Shown here piece after piece: positions 1 to 12,346 of a stretch of DNA of 64,000 nt. The translations under genes and the position numbers were made by a program. The DNA is from Norana najaformis (Eukaryota > Annelida > Clitellata > Crassiclitellata > Hormogastridae), in NCBI GenBank assembly GCA_964023275.1, contig OZ029916.1:23406453-23470452 (forward strand), given 5' to 3'. The stretch's first letter is position 1. Each line of letters opens with the position of its first letter. Below the pieces are notes generated by a model. It was not told where the DNA came from. It ran no database searches and saw nothing but the letters and a program-made list of their open reading frames with translations.

Positions 1-1494
1 CTTCATTCAATCGACTCCTTTTATGACGACTATATTGTTTAAAGTAGTTACTCATATCTGTTAATTCTGTCCTAATTTAACAGAAGAACATGTCCATGCA
101 TCCACAACACAAACCCCATATATTTGCCTTAAATTCAATATGTTTGCATTGTCGATTAGGCCTAATGATCCGCTCGATCATTATTAGAAGCTAAAAGCAG
201 CACGTTCTACGATCGTCGCTATTAGCCCTATGCATCGCTGCTATTTGCAATCGTAAGTTGTTCATTTGCATGCACACATGTAGTTCTATGCAAGAAGATG
301 CAAGAGTTGAACCAGCTAATTAGCAAACAATCGAATATTAAAAATTTGCCTGAATTCTGTCTTCTTCTTCACAGTTATTGAGAAACTAATGTATAATGAT
401 TTGCTTGGCTATGTAGCAAATGGAACACTACCGCCGTTTGGTATTTGTAAGTAATAAGCCACTTATATGGTGTTTCACAAGCGAAATTTAAGCGTGAGTA
501 CCAGTAACTGCAGAAACAGGTATAAGTATTTTGCTAAGTGCAATTTAATGTGGAATAACGAACAACTGAGTTGATTTTATACATCAGCTGATGGCGTATC
601 AATTGCTCATATAATATACTGTAACAAATGGCTGGGCTGATTACTTAGCAACATTTGACAGTGGCAAAATTACATAAGTTTCTAAAGATAATCAATCAGC
701 CGTGGTGTTTAAGCAGCCTTGAGTTTTGAGTTTCGTTGCTCAGAAACCCCTTGTTGAAATGTTATCATGTTTCAGTATTTTTAAGCCTATCTTATTAAAA
801 TCTAAGTTTGACAAATTAACAGTTTTACTGAAACATTTATGATGCGCTAGAAGTTAACAATCAAGATCAGGTCTATATATAGGCCTATAAGTCAGCTCAG
901 AGACGAATATCACCACAGAATTCTGCGCTTAGGTTTCTGAATTAGATGTATTTAATAGCACTCATCAACGCACAGGCCTATAATATTCTATCAGTTTACT
1001 AATATAACAACTATAAGAACCTACAAAGACTCATTAATATAGGCCTATAAGAAATTTTACGTCTATAATATCACAAGTGTACCGGGACTATTATAATACT
1101 CTGTAAATATCACAAATATATCGCACTAATTGAGGCAATCTATCAGCGGAACCTTACAGGGTCCATATTTGGAGCTCTCGATCTAATAGAAATGTTAGTT
1201 TGCCCACTTTTGGCCATTTCAAACAGAAAATCACATGGTGATTGATAATCTGCAAACATCTATTCATAACGTCAACTGTACGGCCTACTTAATGCCGACA
1301 TACACGTGTATAACGCGTTTGCCATATATGTGCATAGTGTGCTCATATAAGGTACGTCTGTGGTGAAGGATGTGATTGATTATAGCACTACAAATGATAG
1401 TGGAAATAAGCCTGCTGTTTCAATTGTATGTGGCCTACGTCAAGCCCTATAGATCGTTCTCATATGTCATTAGTTGTTGGATTTCTTTTGTCTT
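1..1494. other. AT-rich DNA, no gene seen
   Basis: I see no long reading frame and no recognisable repeat family here. The palindromic octamer TAGGCCTA, frequent across the window, occurs at about 156, 890 and 1041. Confidence 0.6.
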
Positions 1495-1780
1495 GCTTGA
1501 ACCTTAGCTTACATTATCTTACATACAGTAATTACCTTACGTAATTACCATACATTATCTTACTTTCGAACTGGACCTCATCAGCCCTCCATTGCCTGAC
1601 TTCACCTTAACTCACCAAACAAATCTTATAGACTATTTATTGTTAGATCTGACTTGACCTAACCTTAACCTACCTTCTCTAACTTACCCTAGCCTGGTAT
1701 TACCTTACCTTTGCCTTAACTTACCTCATCTTACCTTACTTCACATGTTCTTACTATAGGCCTACCTTGCCTCACTTTAC
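1495..1780. repeat. degenerate ACCTTA/TTACC-rich tract
   Basis: The words CTTAC, CCTTA and TTACC recur irregularly over nearly 300 bp, in the manner of a decayed short tandem repeat. There is no fixed period and no open reading frame. A weaker reverse-strand echo (GGTAAG words) lies at 24650-24710. Confidence 0.5.
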
Positions 1781-2515
1781 ACGTTTATAGAAATATAAAT
1801 TTATACATGTTCATATTTTCTGAACAACTGCATCATAGAATGGCTCAATGTAAAGAGGTGGCTCTATATAATTAAACTGATTGGATCCAGGCAGCCTACA
1901 AATTACATGCACTTTTGTATCACTTATCCGTGCTAAGCCTTTGAACCAATAAACGGTGACGATGATAATGTTGATTAAGGCGGTGATAATTATGATAGGC
2001 TATGCAGGCTTGGCCACGCGCGCTTTAGGTTCCTCTGTTGTCCGCATGTTTTTCTTCTGCTGTGTTTATAATTAACCTTATTTTCTCAGGCGGAAGTGAC
2101 GCCTCTTCATCGACCAAAGCCCCGCTTCACAGAGAGCGCGTAATTAGGCCCATTTGACGTCAGTCTGCCATCATTATCGTCACTTTCATCGTTAACTTGC
2201 TTGTCTGTCGTATTGGCCTATTCAGATTATACCTAAACTACCTGGGTGGGAAGATGATTACTGCATTTACCGCCCACTATTAATATCAGGGTTGGATTTG
2301 CAGAGATGTCGAGAGGAAAATTCTTTTTAGAACTATCATACAAATGCGTAGGGTTATATTTTGGAGGCGGGAGGCAGCCTGCTGGACTATGAATGTGTTG
2401 ATCTTAAATTTTACATGTCACATTTTACACAAATTTTGTTGTTTTAACAGTCAAATTATCGATTCTGATCCGAAAATTTTATTTTCCGACTAGTTTTTAT
2501 CTTTTTGCTGTTTTA
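1781..2515. other. no gene seen
   Basis: Ordinary mixed-composition sequence that ends where LINE-derived coding similarity begins. Confidence 0.5.
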
Positions 2516-3485
2516 GATTTGTCCTACTCCCCAACCTTTTCTGTGCTGTATGAGTCTCGGTGCAGTGGTAAAGGTGGGGGAATTTGCCTTTTTTTCAAGG
2601 CATAGCTTCCATTGCATAGGTTCACTTTGCATATTACTGCACCCAGGTCATTTGAGATCCTGGTCGCTACTGTCATTTCTGGCACTAAACAGATATTGCT
2701 TATGAATGTTTATCGTCCACCATCCTTATCCTTGACTGATTTTCTTAGTGTATTTCAGTCACTGCTTGAATATTTTATTTCTTCCTCTTCTGGAATAGTT
2801 ATTATTGGTGGCTTTATAATTCATTTTGATGTAGTTATTCATTGCTTTTCAGTGATTTTAAATGGTATTTATTCATCTAGTTCTTTGTTGGCATGTGATG
2901 TTCCGCATGGCTACATACTTGGTCCTCTTTTGTTTACATTATGCACCACCAAACTAGGTACACTGCTCAACACTCATTCACTAGTATGCCATTTCTATGC
3001 TGATGACACTCAAATATACATTTTATTTGCCAGTTTGTCTTTTTACTCGTCTGTCTAGCTGTAATCCACTTAACTGTGGCCTAACCACACTTAAAAGCAG
3101 TCCCCAGACTCATCAATATAAATGCTTTGGTACAGTGATGAAATCTGTTGGTTACTCGTTATGTGATAAATTTCTGCATCCTAGTTCTTCGCCTCCTGCC
3201 TTAGACTACTTTCAGCTAGGTCATCTGATCATACCTTAGACTAAAACTGTTCTTGGTGAACGAGCTTTTTGTTTGCTAGACTTAGATTTTCGCCTGTCAT
3301 TTCATGCTCAACTTAAGACTTACCTTTTTCAAATTGCTTATTCACCATAGGCTGCCTCTCCTTCTTAGTCTACTGACTTTCGGGATATTGGTTTGGCTTT
3401 GGTGCGCCATCGGTTGTTTCCTTGTGCATTAGATATAGGCGCGATAAAAGTTACTAATTAATTAAGTTACTAATTAATTAATTAA
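2516..3485 (+). pseudogene. internally deleted non-LTR retrotransposon (LINE)
   Basis: Fragments of one LINE protein follow in the right order but in different frames. About 2617-2850 resembles the apurinic endonuclease region (a stretch reading VYRPPSLS, then IVIIGGF, where intact elements have a GDFN-like motif). About 2895-3030 reads VPHGYILGPLLFTL and then FYADDTQ, the reverse-transcriptase palm motif. About 3240-3345 resembles the C-terminal LKTYLF region. Most of the RT between the endonuclease and YADD is missing, so this is an internal deletion, not only a 5' truncation. The 3' end is an AT-rich GCGCGATAAAAG segment followed by repeated TAATTAAT near 3430-3485. The CR1/L2 group is most likely. 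A similar endonuclease fragment is at 35455-35880. Confidence 0.75.
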
Positions 3486-3551
3486 AACGTGTTATAGATA
3501 GTTGCTCCATATATATTTATATAAATATAAAACCTATATATGCATAGGTTT

Positions 3552-3745
<194 letters not shown>

Positions 3746-3978
3746 GCTTTATATATAAAACAAAGCAGACAATATACATATATATGGCAGTATACTACTA
3801 AATTAGAGGCGATGAATGAATATTAAATAATGGCTTAGTTGCCTGGCAATATGGGAATTGCCACCTTGCTTGTTTACGTTGTATATAGAGGGACATGATG
3901 CTGTTATTTACAGTTGAGGCAGCGGGAAGCGGAAATAAAACAGAGCGGAATAAAACTTTCTTCGAGAGAAATGGGTTT

Positions 3979-4110
3979 GATTGTTAGCCATTCTGTCATT
4001 GTTTCTACTTGACAATGCACTAAAATATTCCATCTGCTCTGCTGGTTGGTCTATTCTGTTCTATTTTGTTCTACTCTGTTCTACCGTGTTCTGTTTGCTC
4101 TGCTTTGCTC
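3979..4110. repeat. direct repeat copy 2 with a TTCTA/CTGTT-rich tail
   Basis: The first 70 bp match 3552-3630. Here the sequence continues as a degenerate repeat of TCTATTCTGTTCTA-like words, not as (TA)n. A pair of short dispersed elements with different simple-repeat tails would give this pattern. Confidence 0.6.
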
Positions 4111-5199
4111 TGGTTTGCTCTTAGATTCATTTGCTTAGGCGACACTATAGTAGATTGCCCGTGCCTTTCGCCTTTGCGTCCAGGCTTTAAAACCAGGTGC
4201 AATCTGTTATATTTGCAATTCGTTGTGGAGTCAGGTAATCTGTAACAAAGGTTGTCTGGTTGTTGGATTGTTCTTTTCGCTCCTCTCCTTTCTTCTGTTC
4301 TACCTGCTTCTCACCTGCGTAATGAAGGTTGAGGAAACGATTATCTGGAGATGGCAGTTTGTATTTTATGGAGTCTGCGACAACGAAAACTTAGCTTCAG
4401 GGAGTGCCAGGTCTCGGCTGATCCCATCCACCTTTTGTCATTCATGACACATTTAAATTTTATGTCATGGACCTCTGGTCCAACATCAGCTGCTGCGTTA
4501 CTGTATCTAGCTGCAAAGTGGCAACAAAGCCAAGGGGAAGCTGGGATCTGGATGCAAGTAGGGAATCTGGGCATATCTGTCTCTCAAAGAGAGAGTCTCT
4601 TACACACACGCTCTCATGAACTGTCACATACATACACTCACTCTATCCTTAACTCACCCACTCGCTCGCTTGCTCGCTCACTCGTTCTCTTATCTATATC
4701 TATCTATCTATATGTCTATTATCTATGTCTGTCTATCTGTCTAGCTGTCTATCTATCTATCTCTCTATCTATGTATATCTCTGACTCTCGGAACCGATGG
4801 GAACCCATTTGCGTGTCATCTGTGATATGTCTTACTTGCTTACAAGAGACGTCATCGTTTGTTATGCGCTGTACTCTTGACACTGCCTTCGTGCTAGGAT
4901 AGCGCAGCTGAGTCAGCCATTAATCAAAAGGCCGGATGTTGCTGCGCTTGTTCCAGAACAGTTCCAGCACAGATGCTCCTATTAATAATGGACCAGACGC
5001 GATGACTAAAGAGCAGGAATTGCCTTCCTGTCTCCGGCCGAGACTTAGAATGGAGACCGAGGCGCCGACGAAGCTACTACGAGACGCTAATTATGCGAAT
5101 CGTAAACTCAGACAAGACAATGAAGATGACTAACGAAGATAAACACGAGAAAGATAAGGATGTAGAAGTATAAGACTATGAGGACAAGGCAGGGTAAGT
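4111..5199. other. no confident gene; (CTAT)n tract and an isolated splice-donor match
   Basis: A (CTAT)n/(CTGT)n microsatellite lies at about 4690-4780. A frame at 4936-5133 is open for 65 codons, and a good donor-like sequence (GGGTAAGTGAGG) lies near 5190, but the frame stops before it. I could not build an exon. An untranslated 5' exon is possible but not supported. Confidence 0.4.
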
Positions 5200-5770
5200 G
5201 AGGGTGAAATTAGCCGAACATAAGGAGAAGAAAATAGAAAGAGTAGAAGGTCAAACAATAGGGGAAAATGGAGAATTGAAAAGGACATGACTGAAAGTCA
5301 ATAGAGAGAAAGAAGGAATAAAATGGATTCTAAGAGAAGAAAGAACGGTGAATGAGGAAGAAAGGCGATGAAAAGTGTCGTAATACGAGGAGAAGAAAAT
5401 GACAGAAGAATATCAACGAAGAAGGGAAACTGGAGAATGGACGGAATAAAGAAGACGAATAGAAACTGGAGAATGGACGGAATAAAGAAGACGAATAGAC
5501 ATATCGGCAGAGCAACCGAGACTAAGAAGCGATGAGGATGTATGAGGTTGACGAATACGATGAGCATGACGATGACGATGAAGAGGAAGGAGAAACGATG
5601 ACAAGGAAGGAAGACGGAAGAGAATAACATCTTGGCACAGGGAGACACTGGTACAAGACTGTGCATGGAAAAGATAAGGAAGGAAAACAATAGTGCTACA
5701 GAAATGGCAGAAAGCGGAACAAGACGAATAAATCACATGACTGGCCAGAATGACACTCGGTGGCTGATAA
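5200..5770. repeat. purine-rich (GAA/GGA) tract with a 36-bp tandem duplication
   Basis: The + strand is strongly purine-biased. Within it 5427-5462 and 5463-5498 are identical 36-bp units (AAACTGGAGAATGGACGG...). The long minus-strand frames here are rich in F, S and L and reflect this bias. Confidence 0.75.
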
Positions 5771-5814
5771 ACTGATGGATGGCAGGAGATAGGAAGAGAA
5801 TTTGACGTGACCGA

Positions 5815-6039
5815 TTGTTTCAGAGCTTCTCTAGCAAAATTCTTCCTCTTCCCCTTATCTTTCTTTCTGCTCCAATTCCAAACACCATACACCGTAGCCG
5901 TCTAACTGTCTGTCTGCTTGCCTGACTCTTGATATATAAATTTTGTTTTGATTGAATGCTTGTGTATAAGCTCCTTCCTGTGACTCAGCTTTCGTTGGGC
6001 GCTGTAGAAATCTCGAGTTTACGATTACGATTACGATTC
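5815..6039 (+). repeat. LINE 3' end with (GATTAC)n tail
   Basis: The end of a CR1/L2-like element: a decayed C-terminal stretch, a 3' UTR containing TTTCGTTGGGCGCTGTAG, and a tail of about three GATTAC units. The same 3' UTR occurs at 24137-24528 and in more decayed form at 25696, 27700, 29020 and 52637. Confidence 0.8.
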
Positions 6040-6107
6040 TGTACCCGCCAACAGAACTCCTGCCAACAGAATCTTTCCATCTGAAGCCTATATAATTATA
6101 TCTGATA

Positions 6108-6305
6108 TATCCATCCGTCCATCCATCCATCCATCCGTCCATCCATCCATCCATCCATCCATCCATCCATCCATCCATCCATCCATCCATCCATCCATCC
6201 ATCCATCCATCCATCCATCCATCCATCCATCCGTCCGTCCGTCCGTCCGTCCGTCCGTCCGTCCGTCCGTCCGTCCGTCCATCCATCCATCCATCCATCC
6301 ATACA
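6108..6305. repeat. (CCAT)n/(CCGT)n microsatellite
   Basis: Nearly 200 bp of tetranucleotide repeat. An internal block changes from CCAT to CCGT at about 6231-6279, so a variant unit has itself been amplified. Minus-strand MDGW/TDGR frames are artefacts. Confidence 0.97.
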
Positions 6306-8200
6306 TTCATACATACAAAGTTAGCATTTATATATACAACATAACCTGTGTTGTGTTTGATTAATCGAGCAGACCACGTAACGTATTAGGTCTTTGGTTG
6401 ATCTTAAAACGATCTGTTGTCGGCTCATGATTGTTCGCCCGAATGCAATCGTCACGCACTTTACCCTGTCTGTTTTTTTCAGGATCGTTCTTGTTCTTCA
6501 GGATCTTTAGGATCGTGTCTGTTCTTGACGTATACTTTGTCTTAATTTGCTTCCTCAATCTGCTTTAAATATCCTTCCTCCATCTGTTTGTGCTCTTCAT
6601 GCATGGCCTTCCTCGAGCCTTCACTTGCTTTGGCGTCTTCTGGCTATTTTTCGCAAACTTCTGGCGCCGACTGGTTATAATTGTCTGTGTGTCTGTATTC
6701 ATGTTTCTCCACTGTCCTCTGTACATCTTTTCCATCGTTGAGGTGTCGTGCAGTGCATTTGCTGTTGCCTGTTCGTCCAATCCCTTGAGACAGGCAGTGA
6801 GCGGCCGTGGCATCGACTCCTGAGACACACAGATTGTGTCAGCAACGACAGTTACTCTTCGAGTGCAACAGGACGATTCCAAGTGCTCGTTCGGACGTTG
6901 CCAGTCCTCATCTATCACGACTTAATCTACGGCACTCACGCCATCTCGTCTGACTGCAGTTGGTCCTTTACCGGTCCAAGCGGCAGTCCATTCACATCGA
7001 TTCTAATTCCGGCGAAGGCAAGACTACAGACATAGGCGATGGACAGCGGAGATCGAGAAGAGTAACCTAGCGTGCAGCTGGACATAAGAGCTTCCCCGGC
7101 TGACGAAAGACGAAAATAGAGACGTCACGATCCGCCGGGCAAAGGCTCTATATCGTGACGTCTCTATAGTGGCCGTCGAAGTAGGAAGAGAATTAGACTC
7201 TAATTGCGAGAAGAGATTAACTGCATGACGCCACTAAAAGCACTCGGGTGCTGAAGAGATTTACCACTGAGCTTTCAACGGCAGAAAGACTATGGCCTGG
7301 TGTCAGAGTGGCATCTATAGCCGACTGATGGTGTTTACGGAACAGAAGCGATGTCGCTTAATTTAGCCTCTGTACAGAAACGACTGACACTCAAATTCTG
7401 GATGCCGAACGAATCAAACGTCTTCGCTTATTTGACAGCTAAAGAAGCTCGGTGAAGTAGATTTTTTTGCTTGCCATTGGCAATAGCCAAGGTTCTTACA
7501 AGTACAAGACGCTATAGTATACACGGTTTAGAACTGAAGAAGTTAGACATAAAGGCAGATCAGTCGAAGCCTGATGAGCTCTGATGAGCTGATTCAGTGA
7601 TATGCGTTGTATCTACAGAGGTATACATGTCTAAGATGATAGCCACCAAGTTTTCTCACAGCTCGACAATAGTTTCACGTGAAGGATTTTGAATTCGATC
7701 TCATAAAACAGTGGCCCTAATCCGACAAGTTAGTCTTTTGGTCACGCCGTTACCTCGAGTGAAGGACGTTTGGTTGTCACGAATGTTGAGATGAATTATG
7801 TGAATACACTCGAATACACGTCAGTGACTTTGTGATATACACACACAGACGAAAAAATAGCTGACGAAGCTATATAGACAGACAATCGCTCGTTACAGAC
7901 ACGTCCCATCAGTGGTTTTCCAGTTTGGTCAAAACGGTTAGATATCTGTGGCTCTGTCCAAGGTTCCTACATATTCGTCTCATGAAACTAGACAGTCACG
8001 ACACCAAAATACGCGGCGAACGCCCAGGTTTCAAATATAGGAACAGCGGTCATCAGCTGCGTCGTTACCAACTACACTAATATAGCAGTTGAGAACTTAA
8101 GACATCATGCTTTAGACGATTTGCACTTTTGACATGTTGCCGTATTTTGTTGATATATAAACTATATATATTTAAACAACCTATCTGCAATCTCTCTACA
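6306..8200. other. no confident gene
   Basis: A minus-strand frame at 6565-6918 (117 codons, basic C-terminal half) is open and not a simple repeat, but has no recognisable domain or clear splice signals. I leave it unassigned. A hairpin at 7116-7167 is listed separately. Confidence 0.4.
7116..7167. repeat. perfect 16-bp inverted repeat (hairpin)
   Basis: ATAGAGACGTCACGAT at 7116-7131 is the exact reverse complement of ATCGTGACGTCTCTAT at 7152-7167, with a 20-nt loop. The arms contain the palindrome GACGTC. It stands alone, with no tail or ORF beside it. Confidence 0.85.
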
Positions 8201-8204
8201 TATA

Positions 8205-8515
8205 TTCTACATATAGTAAGTAAGTAAAGTATCCAAATCTGTCAGGCGAAACGTAGAGGAGGCGCTCATCTCCTTTTCTTGGCACTTGGGCAGGTAATGA
8301 ATGATTCTCAATGTCCTGGACACGGGGCCAGTGCATTGCAGGACTTGCCATTTACTTCCCAGCTTACGTCGGTACCGAATTCTACTGCTTGGTGACAGAG
8401 ACACGGTGTGCGCAAACAACTTGTCCATGCAGGGTCGTTACACGAAGTCGAACCCGCAACCGTATGATCATTGACCAAACGCGTCAGACCACCATGCCGC
8501 ACAAAACACTGATTG
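8205..8515 (-). mobile_element. tRNA-derived SINE
   Basis: On the minus strand the head reads GGCATGGTGGTCTGACGC, an A-box-like start, then GGGTTCGACTTC, a good B box of the internal RNA polymerase III promoter, about 40 bp later. The body continues to a (TTAC)n tail near 8215-8225. A related, more diverged copy is at 43310-43475, also on the minus strand. The class is supported by the A/B-box spacing; I do not recognise a named family. Confidence 0.7.
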
Positions 8516-8520
8516 GTTCT

Positions 8521-8526
8521 GGCATG

Positions 8527-8557
<31 letters not shown>

Positions 8558-10200
8558 GTATGTATAGAAAGAGAGTATGCATATATATGGTTTCGTGTAA
8601 ATATAGCCTATATATGGGAATCGACAAGATCTGTATATACATGCAGGTAGGCTATTGTGTAGTGTATCATAATATGTATACGTATAGTGGAACCTATACG
8701 CTGTATGTGTATATAATCTCTGCCCTGCATTTATGTGTGTATAAAAATATTTTAAAATTAGAGACTAGAGATCACGCATTTCCTGTGTTTCTGTCCCATC
8801 TGTTTTCACGTATCGCATGCCAAGGTCTCGCTAGTCGTGTAATTTGCACCTGTTACAGGTATGACTTATCGACGAACACATTTCTAATTAGCATCTCCAC
8901 AAAATCATTAATCAGCTGCAGCACGGCGCCACCGACAGGTCGCCAAGTTTACACGACTGAATCAATCCAAAGCTCAGCCGCAGCCTAATCCGACTGAAAT
9001 CACATATGACATCCAAGTCATCGATCTATAGTCACGAAAGCTTGTATGCAAACTTGACATTATTATTATAGTCAATCTCTCTGTGGCGTGCGCTCGTTCT
9101 GGGACTATCTATGGCTTTCGCTCCCTGCAGGCTGTTTCCATATATATATATAGGCCTACCTTTGTCTATAGGAGGCGGAAGTATCTAAATCTACGTATAT
9201 CCAACATATCTAATGTAATAAACAATTATAATGGCGGTCATGTGATGCCAACATGTATCTCTTCATATCGATTCTCCACCATAATATATATGTGTGTGTG
9301 TGTGTGTGTGTGCATGCGAAGATTTAAATTAGAAATGAAAGTCGTGGATTAGGCAGCATATGGATATGGGGTATTGTGCTGTACAAATGATATTCAACAA
9401 TCCGCGATAGACCGGTATACAAAAAACGTCGACGATGGTCATATGTGCCAGCATATCGCCTGTGTTGTATGTTCGTGCGTGTGCGTGTGTGTGTGCGTGT
9501 GTGCTGATGCACCTGTTTGGGCAAAACAATATTCTAAAATTTTTATACAATGAATTCCTGCGTCAACACATAAAGGTAAAGGCAGGAAATACTTCTGCAG
9601 AACCCGTCAGAAACAAGACTCAAAGGTCGAAGTATTATCATTCGACTGAGATGCAAATAGAGCTTCAGCATCCAAACGACAGGACACTTGGCTATATATA
9701 ATATCCATGGTATTCACAGATGAAAGATAGACTGCTGAGTATATATGACCTGGAGGAGGGGGGAGGATGGTGACTGACAGACGCAGAATGCTGAAGAAAA
9801 CAGGACTGCAAGAAGTGGCACCTTTGAAAGAACAGACCCGTCATTGTGCATTAAATATTGAAACAGTTATAAGATTAACTTAGAACAAAAATTATCAGAA
9901 TGCTGTGGAAGGCATATCAAACAATTTATTTATCTGTCCCTCTGCCTTATTTATTTATTTATTTATGTTTATTTATCTATTCATTTTAAAGACATACGCG
10001 TGCAGACTCGAGCAGATGGCTATATGAGACCTGGTGAATTTGTCTTGTCATCATTCTGTGTTCTCACACGGCGCGTTGTGAGGTGGCTGAGAGCGTGAAA
10101 CACATGCATACAATGATGGGTGTTGTTGTCTTTGATTGCATGGACATCAAAGTGGCTTCTAAGCCTCTCTTCCCCAGCTCATTCAAGATGACGAAGGGTT
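8521..10200. other. short TA and TG microsatellites; no gene seen
   Basis: (TA)n lies at 8526-8550, (TG)n at 9289-9312 and a GT-rich run at 9474-9502. The frame at 8311-8988 begins inside the SINE and passes through the TA repeat, so it is not a gene. Confidence 0.5.
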
Positions 10201-10204
10201 TCTA

Positions 10205-10312
10205 GATCGGACTGTCTGTCTGTCTGTCAGTATGTAAGTATGTATGTCTGTATGTCTGTCTGTCTGTCTGTCTGTCTATCTGTCTGTCCCTCGTATGTCT
10301 GTATGTTTGTAT

Positions 10313-10343
<31 letters not shown>

Positions 10344-10384
10344 GCCTGTCTGTATGTATGTATGTATGCATGTATGTATGTATG

Positions 10385-10435
<51 letters not shown>

Positions 10436-10436
10436 T
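10205..10436. repeat. compound (CTGT)n-(TATG)n-(CT)n microsatellite
   Basis: Three simple-repeat blocks follow one another over about 230 bp. Reading frames over it on both strands are artefacts. Confidence 0.95.
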
Positions 10437-11150
10437 CGTCATCCCATGAACCAAGCCCAAATGTACTTTCATCTCTCCAGATTCTTATGCCCACTAACTA
10501 GTAGAACGAGCAGCCATCGGAAGGCGACCGAGGGTCTTCAGCTGCTCCCCCTCGAATCCACAGGGAAACTGCCTTCATGACGTTTGGATCCAATGTATAA
10601 TTCATATCCTACAAAGACGACTCAAGCCGATGCCGACCAGCTGCCCAAATAAAGGCTGCCCATTATTCTTTAACCATTCACCACAGATCAATACAGTACA
10701 CAACTCGCGTTAGTCAGAGTGAAATGCAGTTTATAATCATAACCCATATGCAAAAGTATGCACGCATTAATTACTACTATACATGCATAGCATTTGTACG
10801 TATACTTGAATATGCAGACATTCATACATACAAACATACATGCGCATGCATGTATTGGCTATACATGCATACATACTTGCTTGCAAGGGGCCTACACGAC
10901 AGCATAAAATCCGTTCATTTATATCTTCGTTTATTGATCCAAAACATGGAAAAAGATGCACATTTAACATTATGAAAGCACACAGTTGGGATACAAACGA
11001 CAGACCCAAAAGGGACCATAGTCTCGCTTAGTTAGGGCATTAACAATGCGGATGGTGACGAAAGCCCTCTGTGCATACTTCACATAACATATGTAATAAA
11101 CGAATGTATTGGCGAAGTTTTAAGCTATGAAATGTCCGCCCATCCATCTT

Positions 11151-11183
<33 letters not shown>

Positions 11184-11274
11184 ACTTTTATCTGTGCTAA
11201 GGTTGCAATTAATGAACCCTCCAAAGTCTGAATTCAATTAACCTTCCCTTTTGGCAGCCTATATAGACGAATGA
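10437..11274. other. no gene seen
   Basis: Contains a short (CTGT)n block at about 11153-11180. No exon-like signals were found before the reading frame that opens at 11275. Confidence 0.5.
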
Positions 11275-11325
11275 TTTACACAATTCAACATATTTGTTTA
11301 TGGAATTCGGTTTTGTGGTTTGAAG

Positions 11326-12138
11326 ATGCAGCCGTTGAAAGGATGCTCCTCCAGCATCGTCGAAGGTTGCGGTATCCTTGGTGATTATCCTGTCGGATTC
11401 CCTCACATCAGGCGTTCCTCTGTCGGACATCTTCAAAGAACTCATCATCCTTTGAAGTTCGCGGAAATGCGGCCACGACAAACAGTACTTCCGTTCAGTT
11501 CGCGCCAAAACTTTTCCTCAAATTACACAACGGAGGACTACGGCACAGCATCGACTTCTCCCTCCGACCCTCGTTCGCGGCCCAGTGGACAGTTCTACGA
11601 GACCAGTCAGACACCGAACCAGAGCGACGAGTACTACGAAGGTGACGTTGGTTGGGAGGACAGCATGGAAGTGGATGCGTTGAGGCCTCACAGTGATGCA
11701 GACAAACAACGATTAGGAACTGTGAAAAGATTCTTCGAAGCACGCCATTTTATTCCTCTTTCTCCTACTTCTCTACATCCTTCTTCGTTACATCCTTCTT
11801 CACAGCATCACCATCCTATTCCTCTTCCTTCTACTTCTCTACATCCTCCTTTGTTACATCCTTCTTCACAACATCACCAATATCTCCATCCTCACCCGCC
11901 TTCTCTGCACCGGCATCATCAACCAAGACTCGACGATACTTTCAAGGAGTCTATGATATATCGGACGGTTGAAGAGGCCTTGGGCGCCAACCACGCTCAA
12001 GAGCCGACGCGACGAGAAGTGGCGCAACAACGGAGACCGTTTCCGCCGGAAATCAATCGTCGAGGGTCACGTGATCCGACCGAAAGTTACACCGAAGAAG
12101 AGTACTTCGAGGAAACCTCGTTAAAGAAAACACGTCGC
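11326..12138 (+). CDS. candidate exon 1, disordered S/P/H-rich protein
   Basis: The frame is open from 11275 to 12186 with a consensus donor GTGAGT at 12139, giving 271 codons from the first ATG (MQPLKGC). The composition is non-repetitive and protein-like through about residue 140, with an acidic, tyrosine-rich stretch (NQSDEYYEGDVGWED). It then carries two copies of a roughly 66-bp internal repeat (about 11766-11885) encoding SLHPSS and HHHP-like units. It ends in an acidic EEEYFEE motif and basic KKTRR just before the donor. No known domain is visible. The start is uncertain: the segment could be an internal exon entered from an acceptor at 11330 or 11410, or translation could begin at the later methionine MRPRQ. 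It ends in phase 0, which fits exon 2 at 32575. A hAT-like MITE begins 33 bp beyond the donor. Confidence 0.55.
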
Positions 12139-12171
12139 GTGAGTAGATTTGCGTATCAATTGTGGCTGAGG

Positions 12172-12338
12172 CAGTGGCGTAGCTAGCCTTCCGAGGGCCC
12201 TTGTGCAAAAATGAACTTTGGGTACTTTGCTTTAAGTAATTGAGCAACCGGACCTTGACCCCTTGGGGTCCAAGCGGCCCCTGGCCTCGTGGGCCCTTGT
12301 GCTTTGCACAACCTGCACAATCTATTGCTACGCCTCTG
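12172..12338. mobile_element. 167-bp hAT-like MITE with 8-bp target duplication
   Basis: It begins CAGTGGCGTAGC and ends GCTACGCCTCTG, whose reverse complement is CAGAGGCGTAGC, so the 12-bp ends match at 11 of 12 positions. The identical 8-mer GGCTGAGG flanks it at 12164-12171 and 12339-12346. An 8-bp duplication and CAG...CTG ends are typical of hAT elements. There is no coding capacity, so it would need a transposase supplied elsewhere. It sits in the first intron of the gene model. Confidence 0.88.
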
Positions 12339-12346
12339 GGCTGAGG

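Noticed and set aside
7572..7600. Possible hammerhead ribozyme core (repeated CTGATGAG)
   Set aside because: The required GAAA box and the flanking helices are absent.
10227..10501. Several overlapping long frames on both strands
   Set aside because: They consist of CTGT/TATG/CT simple repeat translated in different registers.
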